Source: DTJG01 sp964532995
GTDB lineage: Bacteria > Ratteibacteria > UBA8468 > B48-G9 > DTJG01
Reading direction: 5' to 3'
Assembly (NCBI GenBank): GCA_964532995.1
Contig: CAZHJN010000011.1
Coordinates: 1 to 51,603 of the forward strand
DNA: 51,603 nt
Shown: positions 33,709 through 41,897 of the stretch, piece by piece
How the letters are laid out: each line of letters opens with the position of its first letter
How positions within the stretch are numbered: position 1 is the stretch's first letter
Made by a program: the position numbers and the translations under genes
Notes under the pieces: generated by a model
The model's input: only the letters and a program-made list of their open reading frames with translations
What the model was told of the DNA's origin: nothing
The model's database searches: none

Positions 33709-34737
33709 TCATGTGCTTTCTCTTACAATGAGTTCTGGCTCAATCACAATATCACAACTTTCTTTTATTTCTCCTTCCATTATTTTCATACCAAGCAAAA
33801 TCGCCTCTTCTCCGAGTCGATCAAGTTTTGTATCAACTGTTGTAAGAGGTGGAACACTGAATTGACTATCATCAATATTATCAAGACCACATATGGCTAT
33901 TTCCTGCGGAACCCTGATCTTTTTCATCTGGCAGTATTCAAGTATATCAATTGCCCTGCTGTCATTTGCACAGAAGATTGCATCAGGTCTATTTTTATCT
34001 TCAATCAACTCCTGGAAAACCTTCCAGTTTTCGCTCTTATCATGTCCTGAACTCTCTTTCACCCATTTCAGGTTTAATCCTATTGAAAATTCTTTCAATG
34101 CCTCGAGAAAACCCTGAAACCTTGGTATATACCAGTCATATTTCAATGCACCAATAAAACCAATCCTCCTGTAACCCTTTTCAATTAAGTGTTTTGTGGC
34201 TATGCAGGCACCTTCAAACAGACCATGCCTGACAGTATGAAATCCTTTTATCCTTTTCGGGCAATGTAATAAAACAATCACTCCATTGATTTTTTCAATC
34301 TGTTTTCTTAATTCAGCAAAAAAATCATAGAGAACAAAAATCACCCTGCCGGAATCAGAAAAAATTTCCGGCTCACTGACAAATTTAACTTCTAAACCAA
34401 GTTTTGAAGCCTTCTGCTTGACAGAATTGATTATCTTAAAGATTGGAAAAAAAGAAAGATCAGAGTTTTTTGCAGATTCAGGAACAGAAAAAATTATTTC
34501 TTTTATTGAAGAGGGTCTCGAAATCACTGCGCCATAACCCGGCTTTGTGTCAATCAAACCTTCTATTGAAAGCTCATGCAAAACCCTTCTTGCCACTATA
34601 TTGCTGACATTGAATCTTGCAGAGATTTCACCTGAAGTGATAAATTTATCACCCTTATTGAAATTGCCACTTAATATCTCGTCTTTTAATACTCTGAAAA
34701 TGCTTTCCCACTTACATCCATTTTTCTGTGTCTTCAT
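33709..34737 (-). CDS. GntR/LacI-hybrid transcriptional regulator (AraR-like)
   Basis: About 342 residues. A GntR-type winged helix at the N-terminus (SIFRVLKDEILSGNFNKGDK, then VSNIVARRVLHELSIEGLI and GYGAVISRP) is fused to a LacI/PBP1-type sensor domain with KGYRRIGFIGALK, AIFCANDSRAIDIL and QEIAICGLDNID. AraR of Bacillus has this architecture and responds to a sugar. The ligand here is likely also a sugar from the GH-like enzymes. The ATG at 34737 lies seven bases after a perfect -10 box; the TTG at 34740 is an alternative. No Shine-Dalgarno sequence is present. Confidence 0.88.
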   Translation of the reverse strand: MKTQKNGCKWESIFRVLKDEILSGNFNKGDKFITSGEISARFNVSNIVARRVLHELSIEGLIDTKPGYGAVISRPSSIKEIIFSVPESAKNSDLSFFPIFKIINSVKQKASKLGLEVKFVSEPEIFSDSGRVIFVLYDFFAELRKQIEKINGVIVLLHCPKRIKGFHTVRHGLFEGACIATKHLIEKGYRRIGFIGALKYDWYIPRFQGFLEALKEFSIGLNLKWVKESSGHDKSENWKVFQELIEDKNRPDAIFCANDSRAIDILEYCQMKKIRVPQEIAICGLDNIDDSQFSVPPLTTVDTKLDRLGEEAILLGMKIMEGEIKESCDIVIEPELIVREST

Positions 34738-34744
34738 CAACTTA

Positions 34745-34772
34745 ATTATACCTGACTCAAAAAGAATGTCAA
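34745..34772 (-). promoter_or_regulatory. Consensus sigma70 promoter of the GntR/LacI regulator, giving a leaderless mRNA
   Basis: On the minus strand a perfect TTGACA (34767-34772) and a perfect TATAAT (34745-34750) are 16 bases apart. Only seven bases separate the -10 box from the ATG at 34737, so transcription should start at or next to the start codon. Confidence 0.75.
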
Positions 34773-34785
34773 TAGGTATACCTGA
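34747..34785. repeat. Direct repeat TATACCTGA flanking the regulator promoter, probable autoregulatory operator
   Basis: TATACCTGA occurs at 34747-34755 and again at 34777-34785, exactly 30 bases (about three helical turns) apart. One copy overlaps the -10 box. The other lies just upstream of the -35 box within a perfect AGGTATACCT palindrome (34774-34783). The helical spacing and position fit a dimeric repressor binding both sites. That the bound protein is the regulator itself is inference. Confidence 0.55.
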
Positions 34786-34845
34786 TTTACGGACAATAAA
34801 GAATTCGGTCCATCTTTGAAAATCAGGGATTGAACTTATCTTAGA

Positions 34846-37800
34846 CTATTGATGTAAATATATCCTGATACAATCGAATTTATCCAGACCCTTCAGTTTT
34901 ACAATCCAGCCATCCCGGGTTTTCTCTGAGATTGCTTTTGAAAACACAGGTTCAATCTTTGAAATCTTTTCGGACTCGTCAAGATTGAGTTTGATATTCA
35001 GGTTATCAAGTTTCCTGCCTGAATAATTTACAAGAGCAATAACATAACCCTTTTCGCTTCTTCTTACAATTGGCTCAACAAGCGCTTCAGAACACATCAC
35101 CTCTCTTTTCACATCTGAAAGCATATTACCAAAAACCTGATATACTTCCTTCGAAAAGCCGCCGGTCGGGAAAAATCCCTGCAATTCATCCTTTGTTCCG
35201 CTTCTTCCAAATGGTTTAAGTGGAAATGCATTTTTAAAATATGTGGGGCCTGGTAAAAATCCCATTATTATTGCTTTTCCCCGTCCATAGTTATTTTCAA
35301 CACACGCAGGCTCACCATCTGAATATTTTGCAATCACTCTGCCTGAATCTATCACAAATGTCTGTTTGTATCCGAAAATATCAAAGGAAATTTTTTTGCC
35401 GTTGATATCACTGAAAATAACCCTGTCAATCGGTTTTTCGTGTAGTAATTCAAGTTTTGGCCTGAGAGCAAGTGCATGTTTTTTCAACTCTGTCTTCTTT
35501 ATGCCATAAACAGGAAAAAGAGTATCCAGTGGTTTGTTATAATGATCAAAAATACCACCACCAGCGACTGAAATTAAAGTACCACCTTTTTCAACCCATT
35601 TTTTCAATTTTTCAGCAGCCTCTGGCTTTATATGGTCACCGACCACAATGAAAACATCATAATTATCAAGATAACCTTCTGTTATGTCCTCCTCTGAAAT
35701 AATGTCGCATGGATACTGAAGATGCCTCAAAAGCAGATACAGATTCTGCCTCTCCTGCGGATATACACAATTTCCTGGCATATATGGCTTTTCATCTTTC
35801 AAAGAAAGGTCCCAGATATCAGTGCTTGATGACCAGCCTACAGCAATTTTTGCCGGAACAGGTTTTGAGTTGATCAAATCATCCTCAACAGCACCAAGCG
35901 TATATGATACCCTTTTAATCCCCTTCATAATATCAGGACATCCAATAAAAGTGCATTCCATTATCCATCCAAAATAATAGTAGTGAAGCCATTTGAAATC
36001 CTGAGCATACATTGGATAACTTGCAAGTTCAACATATTCTCCGGTATAACCGCGGTTTCCATCAGCGATAAGGTACGAACCCATGGGACAGTTGTAATAT
36101 CTGGAAAGAGCTCTGGCAATGGCTGCTTCATATGATTGTGTTTGTGGACCTATATAATCCGGGGTTCCACCCCATCCCCATGAAATCTCGCTTGAAAATT
36201 CTGTAACTCCTCTTTCCTTAAACAGCAGAAATGGGTCATCACCTCGGGCAAGGGTTGGCATGGAACCTGTTGAAGGATAGAAACTTCCTGAATTTGTTCT
36301 CGTGCCTCGTGGAAAATATTTTTCAATCAACTGTGTAGCCTTAGCATTAACCTGTGCAAAAACAAGAGCTCTGAACCTGTTCTGATGATAAAAAGATTTA
36401 TCAGGATCTTTTTCAACATCATCAAGGGTAAGTCCCTCTGATTTCAAATAATCAATGTACCTTTGTTTCATACCATCGTATGTTATCAGTGTTTCAAATT
36501 TCGGAGGACCTGTTTCTTCAATAAGCTTGATTCTATAAGGAATCCTTCTACCAAGAGTTTTTTCCATATCTTCAGCAAGTTTTTTATACCTTGATTCAAG
36601 GGCAGAAAAATCTCCTTCATAACATTGCTTTGTCAGATGCGCATTCTGAACACTCAATGCACCCTCTGAAGTATCAAAACCAAAAAGCGTGGGATTTGTT
36701 CCGAAAATTTCAGGATGGCTGCTGTATGCTGCTCCATTGGCTCCTGAAGAAATCGCAAGTTCAAACTGTTCCTTTACATACTGCCGGCTCATTCCAAAAC
36801 AGAGCAAAAGTTTTTTTGCCGGGCTACCAGCAATTTTATAATTATCAAGCATATCCTTCTGTTTTTTCAAAATCTCCTCAACAGTCAGAGCCTTGTGTTT
36901 GCCAAGAAGCCCTTCTTCATACCTATGTTTACCGATGGCAACAATGACTGATTTTGTTTCTTCATCTACACCCAATTCAATTCTTTTGATAACTTTTCCA
37001 GGTCTTTCAGTTGCAATCTCTGCAATTATTTTCCCCTCGCCCTTTTTTATAAAAGCAATTTCTGGAGGCATAACACTTGAAACCATAATTTTTTGCCATC
37101 CTGTGCTCTGGCCGGCGGAAAAGGTTTCACCTCTCCTGGGCTTTTCTTCAGTAAGTTTATCCTTCAGCGCGTAATATAAATCTCTTGGTCCTTTATAATA
37201 ACCGATAAGATAAAGTGAACTCTGAACTGAAACAGATGGATTTCCTTCAATGCAGTCAATTTTCAAATAAACAGGAACTTTGAATCTTGAAATTATTGGC
37301 GGTTCTTTTTTCCCTCTCCAATCCCAGTCATTTCCTGGCTCAATGGATAAATCATCTGTAAGATAAACAAGGTCAATCACCCTTTTCGCTGCCGGTTTTT
37401 CGTTCTTATCCTTTGAAACAATAATCTGCGCTTTACCAGCCTGAAGCTCAACACTCATTCCCTGATAAACAAAGTCTGTATTGTGCCAGAACCATGCTTC
37501 CTGTCCTATGTATCCCCTGTTGAAAGGAAAGTACTTTTTATCTTCCTTTTTGCCAAAAATTCCGCTCGCCACAATCTTTCCATTCTGATTTATCTGTATT
37601 TTGAAAACACTACCAAAACCATAGCAGCTTTCATATCTCACCCACAGATTATATCTGCCTGATGCAGGAATCTCAATATCCTTTGTTGCAATTGCAGGTG
37701 AATCCGTCTCATCAGCAACCAGCACATTAAGACTCCACAAATTGGGTTGACCCGCAAAATAACCTCCGGGCGCAACCTTCCATCCACGTACTGCTTTAAA

Positions 37801-37899
37801 ATGCTCTGCTTCAATCGGCAATTCAAAACCCATGGCAAAATTCGAAAAAATTAAAAAGCATGCAAACACAAAACATTTCCTCATTACGCAATATATCAT
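34846..37899 (-). CDS. Large secreted protein with a beta-galactosidase-trimerisation-like (GH42-type) domain
   Basis: The 1017-residue protein has a signal peptide (FVFACFLIFSNFAMG). Residues 25-190 read as a carbohydrate-binding sandwich (PIEAEHFKAVRGWKVAPGG, GRYNLWVRYE). The middle shows barrel-like motifs: KLLLCFGMSRQYVKEQ, EISWGWGGTPDYIGPQ and LHYYYFGWIMECTF. Residues from about 750 resemble the trimerisation/glutamine-amidotransferase-like domain of GH42 (YDVFIVVGDHIKPEAAEKL, VEKGGTLISVAGGG). The catalytic pair cannot be assigned safely. GGAGG stands six bases before ATG, and the start overlaps the CapA stop by ATGA. Confidence 0.68.
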   Translation of the reverse strand: MIYCVMRKCFVFACFLIFSNFAMGFELPIEAEHFKAVRGWKVAPGGYFAGQPNLWSLNVLVADETDSPAIATKDIEIPASGRYNLWVRYESCYGFGSVFKIQINQNGKIVASGIFGKKEDKKYFPFNRGYIGQEAWFWHNTDFVYQGMSVELQAGKAQIIVSKDKNEKPAAKRVIDLVYLTDDLSIEPGNDWDWRGKKEPPIISRFKVPVYLKIDCIEGNPSVSVQSSLYLIGYYKGPRDLYYALKDKLTEEKPRRGETFSAGQSTGWQKIMVSSVMPPEIAFIKKGEGKIIAEIATERPGKVIKRIELGVDEETKSVIVAIGKHRYEEGLLGKHKALTVEEILKKQKDMLDNYKIAGSPAKKLLLCFGMSRQYVKEQFELAISSGANGAAYSSHPEIFGTNPTLFGFDTSEGALSVQNAHLTKQCYEGDFSALESRYKKLAEDMEKTLGRRIPYRIKLIEETGPPKFETLITYDGMKQRYIDYLKSEGLTLDDVEKDPDKSFYHQNRFRALVFAQVNAKATQLIEKYFPRGTRTNSGSFYPSTGSMPTLARGDDPFLLFKERGVTEFSSEISWGWGGTPDYIGPQTQSYEAAIARALSRYYNCPMGSYLIADGNRGYTGEYVELASYPMYAQDFKWLHYYYFGWIMECTFIGCPDIMKGIKRVSYTLGAVEDDLINSKPVPAKIAVGWSSSTDIWDLSLKDEKPYMPGNCVYPQERQNLYLLLRHLQYPCDIISEEDITEGYLDNYDVFIVVGDHIKPEAAEKLKKWVEKGGTLISVAGGGIFDHYNKPLDTLFPVYGIKKTELKKHALALRPKLELLHEKPIDRVIFSDINGKKISFDIFGYKQTFVIDSGRVIAKYSDGEPACVENNYGRGKAIIMGFLPGPTYFKNAFPLKPFGRSGTKDELQGFFPTGGFSKEVYQVFGNMLSDVKREVMCSEALVEPIVRRSEKGYVIALVNYSGRKLDNLNIKLNLDESEKISKIEPVFSKAISEKTRDGWIVKLKGLDKFDCIRIYLHQ

Positions 37900-38930
37900 T
37901 TTTCCTCCAGTTCAGTAAATTTGACAAATGTTCCATTGAAATCCTTTTCTGTCAGTTCTCTGATTATTTTATAAGCGGTAAAATCTCTGTCAAATTCAGG
38001 ATACCCTGGTTTTTTTTGAACAAATGAATAAATTTTCAAACCATGTAATCTTCCGTCAGGATAAAGTTCTATCCAAAAAAGTGGTGCAATACCTGTATAC
38101 TTATTCAAACTCCATCCATAATTAACAAAGTTTCCAAGGCTGTATGCAATTAGCCTTTCCTTATAAATCTCGATTGCTCTTGGAACATGCGGACCATGCA
38201 TAAGAATCAGGTCAGCACCATTATCTATTGCACCACGAGCAAGGAAAACTGGATTACCCCTGTTTTCTCCAAGAAAGAATTCTGTTGCGTTTTTTGTGTG
38301 TAGCGCCTTTTCACCTTCTGCTCCTGCATGAAAAGAAACCACAAGTATGTCATATCTTTCTGAAAGATTTCTGATTTCCTTAAATACTTCTTCAGAATTT
38401 ACGATTGAACGTTTTTCAAAACCAGAAGAAAAACCCGTAAAACATACACTTTTCCCTCTTATAAAGAATTCTGCACGTTTCCCATCCTTTGAAAGAAATT
38501 GGATTTTATTTTTTTCAAGATTTTTTTTCGTTTCATTTTCACCAAAAACACCAAAATCTCTGATGTGATTGTTCGCTATAGAAACAACATCAAAACCAGC
38601 ATCCGCAATCATACCAGCAAACTCCGGTGGACACCTGAAAACAAAGGTATTTTTACCATCTTCCTTTTTTGCAGGCTTGCCTTTTTCACAAACAACAGTT
38701 TCAAGATTACAGAAGGCGATATCCGCAGACCTCAGGATTTTTCTACAGTGCTTAAAAAAACCCCTGTTATTCTTTTGTGCTGTTTTATAACCTGAATAAT
38801 CAGAACCAAAATTAACATCTCCAACAGCAGTGATTGAAATCAAATCCACTGAAGCCAAATCGCGTTTCTGACATCCCGAAACAATCAAAAGAATCAAAAT
38901 ACAAAAAAACAGTATTAAAATATTTTTCAT
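37896..38930 (-). CDS. CapA-family lipoprotein (metallophosphatase fold)
   Basis: The 344-residue protein has a lipoprotein signal with lipobox LIVSGC (C19). The CapA core follows: ITAVGDVNFGSD, CNLETVVCEKGKP, FDVVSIANNHIRDFG, LVVSFHAGAEGE and LILMHGPHVPRAIEIYK with LIAYSLGNFVNYG. These are the metal-binding His/Asp/Asn motifs of the calcineurin-like fold shared with CapA/PgsA. CapA was first described in poly-gamma-glutamate capsule synthesis, but most distant members are uncharacterised. It is translationally coupled to the GH42-like protein gene, so a role with an envelope polymer is possible. No CapB or CapC gene is present. Confidence 0.85.
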   Translation of the reverse strand: MKNILILFFCILILLIVSGCQKRDLASVDLISITAVGDVNFGSDYSGYKTAQKNNRGFFKHCRKILRSADIAFCNLETVVCEKGKPAKKEDGKNTFVFRCPPEFAGMIADAGFDVVSIANNHIRDFGVFGENETKKNLEKNKIQFLSKDGKRAEFFIRGKSVCFTGFSSGFEKRSIVNSEEVFKEIRNLSERYDILVVSFHAGAEGEKALHTKNATEFFLGENRGNPVFLARGAIDNGADLILMHGPHVPRAIEIYKERLIAYSLGNFVNYGWSLNKYTGIAPLFWIELYPDGRLHGLKIYSFVQKKPGYPEFDRDFTAYKIIRELTEKDFNGTFVKFTELEEK

Positions 38931-38937
38931 GTTCTCA

Positions 38938-38966
38938 AGTTTATCACATCAGCCGGTTTTTGTTGA
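38938..38966 (-). promoter_or_regulatory. Candidate promoter of capA-like gene, leaderless type
   Basis: On the minus strand TCAACA (38961-38966, 4/6) and TAAACT (38938-38943, 4/6) are 17 bases apart. Seven bases separate the -10 box from ATG at 38930. The hexamers are imperfect, but the layout matches the other leaderless genes here. Confidence 0.4.
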
Positions 38967-38991
38967 AAACAGGTATAAAATCTGATAAACT
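38963..38991 (+). promoter_or_regulatory. Candidate promoter of nth, leaderless type
   Basis: TTGAAA (38963-38968, 4/6) and TAAACT (38986-38991, 4/6) are 17 bases apart, and only six bases lie between the -10 box and the ATG at 38998. No Shine-Dalgarno sequence is seen. The -35 overlaps that of the divergent capA-like promoter. Confidence 0.45.
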
Positions 38992-38997
38992 AAAATT

Positions 38998-39630
38998 ATG
39001 GAGACCACTATCAGGACAATTTTGAAAATACTTGAGAAACAGTACCCGGAAACAAAAACAGCTCTTAAATTTGAAACACCTTTTCAGCTGCTGGTTGCAA
39101 CAATCCTTTCAGCCCAGACAACTGATGTTCAGGTCAATAAAATAACACCACAACTTTTCAAAACATTTCCAGATCCTCAAGACTTTGCAAACGCACAGAT
39201 TAAGGATATTGAAAAACACATTTCTTCAATAAACTTCTACAGAAATAAAGCGAAAAACATAAAACTGGCAAGCGAAAAAATAATGGCAGAATACAATGGA
39301 GTGGTCCCACAAACAATGGAAGAACTGATTAAACTGCCAGGTGTGGCGAGGAAAACCGCCAACGTGGTATTAAATCAGGCATTTGGAAAAAACGAGGGAA
39401 TTGTTGTTGATACCCATGTTAAAAGAGTCAGTCAAAGGCTTGGTCTGACAAAAAATACAGATCCTGTTAAAATCGAATTTGACCTGATGAAAATCATACC
39501 GCAAAAACAATGGGGCTCATTCTCTTTCAGAATTGTGCAGCACGGAAGAAAGATTTGCATGGCAAAAACGCCGTTATGCAATAATTGTTGCCTTCTGAAA
39601 TTCTGCCCGACAGGAAAAAACTTAAAATGA
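38998..39630 (+). CDS. nth: Endonuclease III (DNA glycosylase/AP lyase)
   Basis: The 210-residue protein is of standard length. The helix-hairpin-helix LPGVARKTANVVL contains the catalytic lysine, and VVDTHVKRVSQRLGL holds the catalytic aspartate. The C-terminal [4Fe-4S] loop is C-MAKTPL-C-NN-C-CLLKF-C, with the canonical C-x6-C-x2-C-x5-C spacing. It removes oxidised pyrimidines from DNA and cuts the abasic site. It is followed, with an ATGA overlap, by a LigD-type 3'-phosphoesterase domain gene, which could clean the 3' ends that endonuclease III leaves. A promoter only six bases from ATG suggests a leaderless message. Confidence 0.95.
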   Translation: METTIRTILKILEKQYPETKTALKFETPFQLLVATILSAQTTDVQVNKITPQLFKTFPDPQDFANAQIKDIEKHISSINFYRNKAKNIKLASEKIMAEYNGVVPQTMEELIKLPGVARKTANVVLNQAFGKNEGIVVDTHVKRVSQRLGLTKNTDPVKIEFDLMKIIPQKQWGSFSFRIVQHGRKICMAKTPLCNNCCLLKFCPTGKNLK

Positions 39631-40025
39631 ACAGAAGAAAGATATTTGTCGTTCATGAGCATTTTGCAAAAAAACATCATTTTGATCTGAGGCTCGAGAT
39701 AAACGGAGTGCTGAAATCATGGGCTGTGCCGAAAGAGATACCATCAAGAAAAGGAGAAAAAAGACTTGCTGTCGAGGTTGATGACCATCCGATTGAATAT
39801 GCTGAATTTGAAGGCGAGATACCTGAAGGTAATTATGGCGCCGGAAAGGTTATCATCTGGGACTCAGGGTACTTTCTGCTGCTGAAAAAGGAAGAAAAGG
39901 TAATTGAAGTTGATTTAAGAGGCAAAAAGGTAAGGGGAATTTATGTTCTATTGTTATTCAGAGAAGAAAAAACAAGAAAAAACTGGCTGCTCTTTAAAAA
40001 AAATGAGGCAAATCAAATTAATTGA
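39627..40025 (+). CDS. Standalone LigD-type 3'-phosphoesterase domain protein
   Basis: The 132-residue protein is the phosphoesterase domain of LigD alone. FVVHEHFAKKHHFDLRLE holds the H-x5-H-x-D metal site, followed by KSWAVPKEIPSRKGEKRLAV, DDHPIEYAEFEGEIPEGNYG and VIIWDSGYF. In LigD this domain removes 3'-phosphate or terminal ribonucleotides during end-joining repair. No ligase or polymerase domain is attached, and no Ku gene is in the window. The ATG at 39627 overlaps the nth stop; the longer in-frame start at 39585 lies inside nth. The 3' end overlaps the next gene by 23 bases. Confidence 0.88.
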   Translation: MNRRKIFVVHEHFAKKHHFDLRLEINGVLKSWAVPKEIPSRKGEKRLAVEVDDHPIEYAEFEGEIPEGNYGAGKVIIWDSGYFLLLKKEEKVIEVDLRGKKVRGIYVLLLFREEKTRKNWLLFKKNEANQIN

Positions 40026-40758
40026 AATTTCTGTGCTCATATTGTTTTTGATTTCAGGATGCACATTGACCGTTGGCACAAAGTACCCTAAAAAGACCGC
40101 CGGGAAAACAGTCCATCAAACAACAAAAAAACAGGAAGGTGTCTGGCACACTGTGAAAAAAGGTGAAAATCTTTACAGGATTTCTCTTTATTATGAAGTA
40201 CCACGTGATGAAATAAAAAAAGCAAATAATATGGATTCAGACAGTATTTTTGTGGGTCAAAGGCTTTTTATTCCGGGGACAAAAAAGAATACCCCGCTTT
40301 TTGCTCTCACTCCCGATATTAACTTAACTGAAAAAAATATAAAACAGGCTAAATCGGCGCCTGAAACAAAAACTGATGTAAAGATAATAAAAGAAAAGGA
40401 TTTTATCTGGCCTGTTGAGGGTAAAATAATCTGCAATTACGGTGAACTTGGAAATAATGGTATAGATATTCTCACAAAAGGATCGTCGCCGGTGAAGGCA
40501 GCAAAAGATGGTAAGGTGGTATTTGTGGGAACAACAGCAAAATACGGTGAAACAATAATAATCGAGCACCAGGATAACATATTCACTGTTTACGGACACG
40601 ACATGATTGTTAAGATAAAACAGGGTCAGTTTGTTAAAGCAGGTACACCAGTTGCTGAAATAAAAAATTCAGGTCAGAATAGAAGATATCTGCATTTCGA
40701 AATCAGGGTCGGTAACAAACCGGTTAATCCATTAAACTATTTAGAGAAGGTAAAATGA
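40003..40758 (+). CDS. NlpD-like lipoprotein with LysM and degenerate M23 domain
   Basis: About 251 residues. The lipobox LISGC puts the lipidated cysteine at residue 20. A LysM domain (about 47-92, VWHTVKKGENLYRISLYYEV) binds peptidoglycan. The M23/LytM domain (about 136-247) has lost catalytic residues: GNNGIDI has Asn151 for the zinc-binding His, and YLHFEIR has Tyr229 for the first His of HxH. D155 and H231 remain. NlpD and EnvC are inactive in the same way and instead switch on cell-wall amidases, so a role in daughter-cell separation is likely. I chose the ATG at 40003 because it gives the signal peptide directly. Confidence 0.85.
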   Translation: MRQIKLIEISVLILFLISGCTLTVGTKYPKKTAGKTVHQTTKKQEGVWHTVKKGENLYRISLYYEVPRDEIKKANNMDSDSIFVGQRLFIPGTKKNTPLFALTPDINLTEKNIKQAKSAPETKTDVKIIKEKDFIWPVEGKIICNYGELGNNGIDILTKGSSPVKAAKDGKVVFVGTTAKYGETIIIEHQDNIFTVYGHDMIVKIKQGQFVKAGTPVAEIKNSGQNRRYLHFEIRVGNKPVNPLNYLEKVK

Positions 40759-41897
40759 AAACCCGCCAGGACTGGGAAAAAATAGAAGAAAAAACACTTG
40801 CATGCTATGCTGTCAAAAGTAAAAATCACCTGGGAAGGAAGTATCCGGAACAGGAACATCCACTGAGAACAGCATTCCAGAGAGACAGAGACAGAATCAT
40901 ACATTCAACAGCCTTCAGGAGACTTGAATACAAAACACAGGTCTTTATCTATCACGAAGGAGATTATTACAGGAACCGTTTAACCCACACAATAGAGGTT
41001 CAGCAGATAGCCCGTTCAATCGCCAGAAATCTCGGACTTAATGAGGACCTGGTTGAAGCAATTTCCCTTGCCCACGATATCGGACATACGCCTTTCGGGC
41101 ATAAGGGAGAACAGGCTCTTAATGAAATAATGAACAGATTTGGAAGAAATTTTGAACATAACAGACACGGGCTCAGGGTTGTTGATATACTTGAAGTAAG
41201 ATATCCACAATTTGATGGACTGAATCTAACCTATGAGGTTAGAGAAGGGATAATAAAACATAAAACCAGCTATGACAGCCCGGAGGTAAATGAATTTACA
41301 GAATACTGTTCACCAAGCATTGAAGCGCAGGTTGTAAATGTTGCTGATGAAATTGCATATACCAGTCATGACCTTGATGATGGACTGAAAAGCGGAATCC
41401 TTCAGGATAAGGAACTTTCAGAACTTGAAATATGGAAAACAGTTATGAAAAAGACCCGTAAATATGAAAACAATCAGATAGCAAGAACAACAGCAGTCAG
41501 GACACTGATTAACCTGCTTGTTGAAGATGTTATTGAAACCAGTGAAAAGACAATTCTTGAAGACAGAGTTGAATCCGTTAACCATGCAAGAAAGATTCCA
41601 CCGGTCATAAAATTCAGTGATAGTATTCATCATCAGCATGAAGAATTAAAAAGGGTTCTTTTTGAAAGAATGTACAATCATTACAGGGTAATAAGGATGG
41701 CTGAGAAAGCAGCAAGAATTATCAAGGATCTATTTGAAGCTTATTACAAAGAACCAAGACAGATTCCTCCGCATGCTTGCAGAAGAATTGACAAAGAACC
41801 GGTGGAGCAGATAATCTGTGATTACCTTGCCGGTATGACCGATAGATTTGCTCAGGAAGAACACAAGAAACTTTTTGATCCTCACAGTCAGGTTTGA
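40755..41897 (+). CDS. dgt: Deoxyguanosinetriphosphate triphosphohydrolase-like protein (HD domain)
   Basis: The 380-residue protein has the dGTPase/HD architecture. HPLRTAFQRDRDRIIHSTAFR is condensed to its key motif RDRIIHSTAFRRLEYKTQV, followed by RLTHTIEVQQIARSIARNLG (first HD histidine), LAHDIGHTPFGHKGE (HD motif and GHKGE) and ADEIAYTSHDLDDGL. These enzymes hydrolyse dNTPs to the nucleoside and tripolyphosphate and help balance dNTP pools. It overlaps the NlpD-like gene by ATGA and dprA by one base (TGATG). Confidence 0.92.
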   Translation: MKTRQDWEKIEEKTLACYAVKSKNHLGRKYPEQEHPLRTAFQRDRDRIIHSTAFRRLEYKTQVFIYHEGDYYRNRLTHTIEVQQIARSIARNLGLNEDLVEAISLAHDIGHTPFGHKGEQALNEIMNRFGRNFEHNRHGLRVVDILEVRYPQFDGLNLTYEVREGIIKHKTSYDSPEVNEFTEYCSPSIEAQVVNVADEIAYTSHDLDDGLKSGILQDKELSELEIWKTVMKKTRKYENNQIARTTAVRTLINLLVEDVIETSEKTILEDRVESVNHARKIPPVIKFSDSIHHQHEELKRVLFERMYNHYRVIRMAEKAARIIKDLFEAYYKEPRQIPPHACRRIDKEPVEQIICDYLAGMTDRFAQEEHKKLFDPHSQV

